IMG/VR virus record: IMGVR_UViG_3300043568_000201
Span: 1 to 33,617 of that record
DNA: 33,617 bases
Direction: 5' to 3' (one strand)
DNA from: a virus
Made by a program: the position numbers and the translations under genes. Below are positions 28,597 through 33,617 of this stretch, piece by piece; the stretch's first letter is position 1, and each line of letters opens with the position of its first letter. A model generated the notes under the pieces. The model did not search any database. It was not told the DNA's origin and saw nothing but the letters and a program-made list of their open reading frames with translations.

Positions 28597-31500
28597 ATGG
28601 CTAATCCCCCAGTAACATCTGTTCAGAATTTACTTCCTGTCCAGGCTTATTTTGATGTTGAAGGTAATTTTCAAACTTTTATTGGTCAGGGTCAGCCATT
28701 TTATGCGACAGTAGATCCTCAACAATCAGGTCTTAACATTACCAATAGCACCATTAATAGCACTACTATTGGTGTTACAAGTCCTGCTGTTGGTTACTTT
28801 ACTTCAGGATATGTATCTGTTGCTCCTACAACTGCAACAGGAATAGCCAATAAACAATATGTGGATTATTACGCTGCTGGTCTAAGTTGGAAACAACCAG
28901 TTAAAGCAGCTTCCCTTTCCAATATTGCATCTCTTTCAGGTTTTCAAACAATTGATACAGTTCCATTAACTGATGGAGATCGAGTTTTGGTAAAAGACCA
29001 AAGTCTTTCCAAAAACAATGGCATTTATGTAGTTCGATCAGGAGCTTGGGAATACGCTGTAGGAGCTGATAATTGGGAAGAATATGTTGGTGCTATTGTC
29101 TTTGTGGAAGAAGGTTCACAAGCCTATTCTGCATGGTATAGCCTAGCTCAAGAAGGTGGAACTCTTGGAGTTACAGCTCTAGATTGGGCAAATTTCAGCG
29201 TATCTTCTACATACAGCGCAGGAACTGGATTAACTCTTTCTGCTGGTGTATTTAGCATTACAAATACTGGTGTTATCAATGCAACTTATGGCTCTGCAAC
29301 TGCTTCTGCGGTTATCGCTGTAAATGCACAAGGTCAAATCACTTCTGCAAGCAATTCAACAATTACTCCAGCCGTAGGATCAATTACTGGTCTAGGAACT
29401 GGTGTAGCTACTGCATTAGCGGTCAATGTTGGTTCTTCAGGCTCTGTTCTTGTAAATGGTGGAGCGCTAGGAACACCAACTTCAGGTGATTTCAGCTCAG
29501 GCACATTTACATGGCCTACCTTTAATCAAAATACAACAGGAACTGCTGCTGGTTTATCTGCAACTCTAGCAATTGCTAGTGGTGGAACTGGTCAAACTAC
29601 AGCTTCTGCTGCGTTTAATGCGCTTTCTCCTATTACAACTACTGGTGATTTAATCATTGGTAATGGAACAAATAGCGCAACTCGTCTAGCGATTGGTTCT
29701 AATAATACAGTTCTGACATCCAATGGAACTACTGCTTCATGGGTAGCTGGAACATCTTTTATGGTTTACCCTGGCGCAGGAATACCAAATTCAACTGGTT
29801 CTGCATGGGGAACAAGCTATTCAACGACAGGATCAGGAACAGTTGTCGCTTTGGCAACAAATCCAACTTTATATAACCCCAATATTGATGTCATTGATTT
29901 TGATACAGCTTATGCAACGGCTTTAACTGCTGGTCAGCTTGGTTGGGATTTAACCAATAATTCTTTAGCTTATGGAATGACAGGCGGTAATATTACTCAA
30001 CATATTGGTGAAGATCAATATTTGTATATAAAAGCAAGCGCCACTATTACCAAAGGTCAAGTGATTATGTTCACAGGATCTGTTGGAGCTTCAGGAATAT
30101 TAACAGGAGCTCCAGCTACAGGATTAACTGATGGAACTTACATTATTGGTGTAGCTGCTGAATCTATTGCTAACAATGCTTTTGGTTTTGTTCAAACTTT
30201 TGGAGTTTTAACTAATGTAAATACTGCATCATTTAATGATGGAGATATTCTTTGGTATGATCCATCCGTTACTGGAGGATTAACAGCAACTAAACCATCA
30301 GCTCCAAATATAAAAGCTCAAGTTGCTGCTTGTAATAAAGGCGGTTCTGCTGGTGGCGGTGTTATTACTGTAAGAGTAAATGCTGGTTCTTCATTAGGAG
30401 GAACAGACTCAAATGTTCAAATTACTTCTCCAACTGGCGGTCAAATATTAAGTTATAACCAAACAGGACAATATTGGTCAAATATTAATTTGACAGCAGG
30501 AACAGGCATCAGCATTACTCCTACTACTGGAGGAGCGATAACGATTGCTAATACTGTAACTGGTGGAATAACCATTACAGACGATACAACCACTAACGCA
30601 ACTCGTTATTTAACCTTTACAAGCGCTACAAGCGGAACAATTACTGGTGAAAATGTAAGCTCTACCAAGCTCCAATATAACCCTTCTACTGGATTATTAA
30701 CTTCTACTGCATTTAGTGGTTCAGGTGCAAGTTTGACTTCTTTAAGCGCTAGTAATATATCTAGCGGAACTTTATCGGTAGCTAATGGTGGAACTGGACA
30801 AACATCATTAACAGCAAATAATGTTGTTTTAGGAAATGGAACATCAGCAGTTCAATTTGTTGCGCCAGGAACAACAGGAAATGTTCTTACTTCTAATGGA
30901 ACTACATGGACAAGCCAAGCAATTAGCACAGGAATATCAGTTACTGCTTTAATTGTTGCTGGCGGTGGTGGTGGCGGTTCTAGTGGAACTGGTGGAGGTG
31001 GTGGAGGTGGTGGACTTACTTCTAGCTCTCTTTCACTTACTGCTGGTGCAGTTTATTACATTACTGTTGGTGCAGGTGGAACTGCTGGATCGTATGGTAG
31101 TAGCATAGCACCTACTATTGGTGGAACATCAAGCATTGTTGCTGACACTCTTAACGCTAGTCGAATAGGCGGTGGTAGAGGAGGATATTGGGATATTGGA
31201 GATGGTGGTAGCGGTGGATCAGGTGGCGGTGGTGTTGGCTTTGGTAATGCTGGCGGTTCAGGAACAGTCGGACAAGGCAATAATGGAGGTGCTGGAACTT
31301 CAGGAGGTTCTGCATATGGCTCAGGAGGAGGTGGAGGAGCTGGTGGTGTAGGAGGTGCTGGAACAACTACTACTGGAGGTGCTGGAGGTGTCGGAGCAAT
31401 CACTACTTTAATTACCACAGCACAAGCAACATCTGCCTCTGTTGGACAAGTGGTTAGTAGTTCTGTTTACTTTGCTGGCGGTGGTGGTGGTGGTCGTTAT

Positions 31501-31782
31501 TTTGCTGCTGGTGGTCTTGGTGGAAGCGGTGGTGGTGGAAATGCTGGTCAAAGTAGCGGTGCTGCTGGTATAGCTGGAACTGTTAATACTGGAGGTGGCG
31601 GTGGAGGCGGTTGTTCTAATGGCTCTAACCTTCCTGATGGTGGAGCTGGTGGATCAGGTGTTGTATTACTTTCTATACCAACTAGTTCATATACTGGAAC
31701 AACATCAGGATCTCCAACAGTAGTAACAAACGGCTCTAACACAGTATTGATTTTCAAATCATCAGGCACATATACGGCTTAA
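28597..31782 (+). CDS. Large tail fibre with polyglycine-rich tip
   Basis: 1061 residues. The N-terminus (residues 1-60) should anchor to the virion; NKQYVDYYAAGLSWKQPVKA (88-107) and VKDQSLSKNNGIYVV are common fibre blocks. Two repeat units of the form ASGGTGQTT...LIIGNG...VLTSNGTTASW occur (about 327-386 and 728-778). From about residue 785, VTALIVAGGGGGGSSGTGGG begins a glycine-rich domain to about 1020, of the polyglycine-II kind used as receptor tips, and a short beta end (VLIFKSSGTYTA) closes it. It is the probable receptor-binding protein. AAAGGA precedes the start. Confidence 0.8.
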   Translation: MANPPVTSVQNLLPVQAYFDVEGNFQTFIGQGQPFYATVDPQQSGLNITNSTINSTTIGVTSPAVGYFTSGYVSVAPTTATGIANKQYVDYYAAGLSWKQPVKAASLSNIASLSGFQTIDTVPLTDGDRVLVKDQSLSKNNGIYVVRSGAWEYAVGADNWEEYVGAIVFVEEGSQAYSAWYSLAQEGGTLGVTALDWANFSVSSTYSAGTGLTLSAGVFSITNTGVINATYGSATASAVIAVNAQGQITSASNSTITPAVGSITGLGTGVATALAVNVGSSGSVLVNGGALGTPTSGDFSSGTFTWPTFNQNTTGTAAGLSATLAIASGGTGQTTASAAFNALSPITTTGDLIIGNGTNSATRLAIGSNNTVLTSNGTTASWVAGTSFMVYPGAGIPNSTGSAWGTSYSTTGSGTVVALATNPTLYNPNIDVIDFDTAYATALTAGQLGWDLTNNSLAYGMTGGNITQHIGEDQYLYIKASATITKGQVIMFTGSVGASGILTGAPATGLTDGTYIIGVAAESIANNAFGFVQTFGVLTNVNTASFNDGDILWYDPSVTGGLTATKPSAPNIKAQVAACNKGGSAGGGVITVRVNAGSSLGGTDSNVQITSPTGGQILSYNQTGQYWSNINLTAGTGISITPTTGGAITIANTVTGGITITDDTTTNATRYLTFTSATSGTITGENVSSTKLQYNPSTGLLTSTAFSGSGASLTSLSASNISSGTLSVANGGTGQTSLTANNVVLGNGTSAVQFVAPGTTGNVLTSNGTTWTSQAISTGISVTALIVAGGGGGGSSGTGGGGGGGGLTSSSLSLTAGAVYYITVGAGGTAGSYGSSIAPTIGGTSSIVADTLNASRIGGGRGGYWDIGDGGSGGSGGGGVGFGNAGGSGTVGQGNNGGAGTSGGSAYGSGGGGGAGGVGGAGTTTTGGAGGVGAITTLITTAQATSASVGQVVSSSVYFAGGGGGGRYFAAGGLGGSGGGGNAGQSSGAAGIAGTVNTGGGGGGGCSNGSNLPDGGAGGSGVVLLSIPTSSYTGTTSGSPTVVTNGSNTVLIFKSSGTYTA

Positions 31783-31791
31783 GGAATAAAT

Positions 31792-32136
31792 ATGGCACAT
31801 TTTGCAAAAGTAAGAGATGGTGTTGTAGTGCAAGTCATTGTCGCTGAACCTGAATTTTTTGATACTTTTGTTGATACAAGTCCTGGTCAATGGATACAAA
31901 CATCCTATAACACACATGGAAATCAACACAAACTTGGTGGAACTCCATTAAGAGGAAATTATGCTGGTGTTGGTTATATCTATGACGCAACAAATGATGT
32001 GTTTTATGCACCAAAACCTTATGCAAGTTGGACATTAAATCAATCTACTTGGTTGTGGGAAGCGCCAACCCCATATCCTAATGATGAAAAAATTTATAAA
32101 TGGGATGAACCAACTACTTCTTGGGTAGAGGTATGA
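31792..32136 (+). CDS. Conserved aquatic-phage protein next to tail fibre
   Basis: 114 residues. The pattern MAHFAKVRDGVVVQVIVA, GQWIQTSYN, GVGYIYDATNDVFYAPKPY and SWxLNQSTWLW resembles proteins that follow fibre genes in cyanophages and other aquatic phages (recalled). A role as fibre accessory or chaperone is possible. AAGGAATAA precedes the ATG, 9 nt after the fibre stop. Confidence 0.65.
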   Translation: MAHFAKVRDGVVVQVIVAEPEFFDTFVDTSPGQWIQTSYNTHGNQHKLGGTPLRGNYAGVGYIYDATNDVFYAPKPYASWTLNQSTWLWEAPTPYPNDEKIYKWDEPTTSWVEV

Positions 32137-32441
32137 TTAATTACACTTGGTCAATTTTAGAAGTTTTTGGAAATCAAACGATTGAAAAAGTTCGTTATTT
32201 ATTAAAGGCACAAGATGAAACAAATACTGTCGAAACTGAAGGCTATCATTCTTTTTCTGAAGGAACAGTTGTCAAACCTTATGCAGAAATTAAAGAAGAA
32301 GATTTAATTCGTTGGTTAGATCAAGACACTACCAAAGATGAAATAAACATCATAAAATTGAATTTAGATAGACAATTAGAATTGTTAAAAAGTAGTGATA
32401 AAGCTGATTTTCCTTGGTTAGCTAATACATTCACTATTTAA
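32133..32441 (+). CDS. Conserved phage protein with N-terminal INYTW (DUF7936-like)
   Basis: 102 residues from ATG 32133, which overlaps the preceding stop (ATGA). [20 protein letters not shown] (2-21) and the acidic [13 protein letters not shown] block resemble a conserved aquatic-phage protein that also follows fibre genes. Function unknown; the pair with the preceding gene suggests a joint role, perhaps in fibre folding or attachment. Confidence 0.6.
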   Translation: MINYTWSILEVFGNQTIEKVRYLLKAQDETNTVETEGYHSFSEGTVVKPYAEIKEEDLIRWLDQDTTKDEINIIKLNLDRQLELLKSSDKADFPWLANTFTI

Positions 32442-32452
32442 TAGGAGCTACT

Positions 32453-33617
32453 ATGGCAAAGCCAATTGACATAATTTCAAGAGCATTAAAGGATATTGGC
32501 GCTTTAGAAGCTGGAGAGCAACCTACAGCCGATTCTGCTAGAGATGCTTTTGAGATGATGAATGACCTCATAGACCAATGGTCTAACGAGGATATGATGG
32601 TTTTTAACATTACAGAAATCATTTTTCCTGTCATAGCTGGTCAAGTGCAATATACGATAGGCCCTGATCCATCTACTGCTAACTTTATTGGCTCAAACTT
32701 TACAGGAACTTTTTCAGGTAATGTTTTGACAGTTACTGGTATTAATTCAGGAGCTGTAGCTCAAGGTCAGTATTTAAGTTGTCAAGGAATTACTAGCGGA
32801 ACTCGCATTGTTCGTAATCTGACAGGAGCTGGCGGTAATGTAAACGAGCAAGGAACTTACCTTTTAAACATTACTCAGCCCACTCAAACTCCTGTATTTA
32901 CTGGTTCAATCTCAGGAACAACCCTAACTGTTACAGCTATGACTTCAGGCGCTGTCAATGTAGGCTCTGTTATTAGTGGAACTGGAGTAACGGCAGGAAC
33001 AACGATTTCAGCTCTAATTTCAGGAACTGGTGGAGTTGGAACTTACACAGTAAGCGCTTCACAGACTGTAGCCTCTACAACCATAACAGGCACTATTGTT
33101 CCTTCTACCATTACTGCTTACTATCAAAAGCCATTAGGTATTGATAGTGCTTATGTAAGGATTAATACTAATTCCAATGGTATGCCAATTCTTAATGGTG
33201 GCTTGGATTACCAAATGGCAGTTCTAGCTTTAGATAACTACAACTCGATTGGTCTTAAAACTTTGTCAGGGCCTTGGCCTAAAGCCGTATATTTCAATCC
33301 AAATGAGCAATCAGGAAATATATTTTTATGGCCTAACCCTTCACAAGGCGAAGTCCATTTATTTGCTCAGACCATATTTAGCAATTACGGCACTATGTAT
33401 GACGATATAGTTCTTCCACAAGGCTATTCAATGGCTCTTAGATGGTGCTTGGCAGAGCGTTTGATGCCTATGTATGGCAAAGCATCAGCTACTCAAATAG
33501 CAATGATTAATGCTTATGCAGCTCAAGCTAAAGCAACACTAAAACGCACCAATATGAAGCCAATGGCATCAGCTCAGTTTGCAGATGCAATGTTATCTAG
33601 CAGACAAAAAGATGCTG
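32453..33617 (+). CDS. P22 gp4-like neck protein with inserted beta modules (continues at 128-159)
   Basis: This frame starts at ATG 32453 (AGGAG 7 nt upstream) and is open to the end; across the junction it ends at 159, giving 398 residues. The N-terminus [20 protein letters not shown] (2-21) and [17 protein letters not shown] (31-47) match P22 gp4, the tail accessory factor that first binds the portal. P22 gp4 is 166 residues. The excess is largely residues 82-215, two tandem copies of a Thr/Gly/Ser beta module ([36 protein letters not shown]) also found in the gp10-like protein. The rest ([13 protein letters not shown] to WILNGGFFR) returns to family-like sequence. Confidence 0.8.
   Translation, partial: MAKPIDIISRALKDIGALEAGEQPTADSARDAFEMMNDLIDQWSNEDMMVFNITEIIFPVIAGQVQYTIGPDPSTANFIGSNFTGTFSGNVLTVTGINSGAVAQGQYLSCQGITSGTRIVRNLTGAGGNVNEQGTYLLNITQPTQTPVFTGSISGTTLTVTAMTSGAVNVGSVISGTGVTAGTTISALISGTGGVGTYTVSASQTVASTTITGTIVPSTITAYYQKPLGIDSAYVRINTNSNGMPILNGGLDYQMAVLALDNYNSIGLKTLSGPWPKAVYFNPNEQSGNIFLWPNPSQGEVHLFAQTIFSNYGTMYDDIVLPQGYSMALRWCLAERLMPMYGKASATQIAMINAYAAQAKATLKRTNMKPMASAQFADAMLSSRQKDA
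33491..33617. repeat. Right copy of 127-bp terminal direct repeat
   Basis: Identical to 1-127. It lies inside the 3' part of the gp4-like neck gene. Removing one copy gives a 33,490 bp circle and an uninterrupted 1197-nt gene. Confidence 0.9.

Noticed and set aside
31056-31769. Long minus-strand frames (Pro-rich) opposite the fibre tip
   Set aside because: They are the complement of GGN glycine repeats (reading as Pro-rich), have no ribosome sites and lie wholly inside the fibre gene.
1-33617. CRISPR array, tRNA, integrase, attachment site
   Set aside because: Looked for by eye; no spaced direct repeats of CRISPR type, no cloverleaf recognised and no tyrosine or serine recombinase motifs. 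A tRNA scan would be needed to be certain for tRNA.

Overview
The window is the complete genome of a small tailed phage with a P22-like, podovirus-type virion. Its first 127 bases are identical to its last 127 (1-127 = 33491-33617), so the contig is a circular assembly with a 33,490 bp unit length. The gene running off the right end (32453 onward) continues in frame at base 128 and stops at 159. The sequence is AT-rich. The GH19-type endolysin, a lipoprotein with an outer-membrane type sorting signal, and tail genes that resemble those of aquatic phages suggest a Gram-negative, probably aquatic host; a betaproteobacterium is possible but unproven. I see no integrase, DNA polymerase, RNA polymerase, tRNA or CRISPR array.

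Layout: almost everything is on the + strand, from 13.8 kb through the circular junction to 10.65 kb. (1) 13629-13804 is a divergent control region. To its left a minus-strand operon (13628 down to 10650) carries early functions: a Sak3/DUF1071-like annealing protein, a YqaJ/lambda-type exonuclease, a small protein with an SSB-like acidic tip, two tiny membrane peptides, a lipoprotein and a 42-residue secreted four-cysteine peptide. (2) Rightward early genes (13.8-18.5 kb) encode a Cro/YdaS-like regulator, a DUF1376 replication protein with heptamer repeats that may be the origin, a cytosine-C5 DNA methyltransferase fully overlapped by a second long frame, a TGT/DpdA-like enzyme with a QueD-like partner, and three small nuclease-like proteins. 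(3) 18.5-20.3 kb holds small basic proteins, a Cys-rich protein and a GroES-like co-chaperonin. (4) 20.3-27.2 kb is the packaging and head module: small and large terminase, P22-type portal, scaffold, coat and a small capsid-associated protein. (5) 27.3-32.4 kb carries a glycosyltransferase and the fibre genes, including a 1061-residue glycine-rich fibre. (6) 32.45 kb through the junction to 8.7 kb holds the gp4-like and gp10-like neck/tail proteins, a cupin-SET fusion, three ejection proteins and a collar-domain fibre. (7) 8.7-10.65 kb is the lysis module.

The most unusual points are the dual-coding methyltransferase locus with a G10 tract inside the overlap, the cupin-SET protein embedded among tail genes, the TGT/DpdA-QueD pair (with Ser replacing the usual QueD Cys), the same beta-rich module inserted into two different neck proteins, and a set of tiny exported or membrane peptides on the minus strand.
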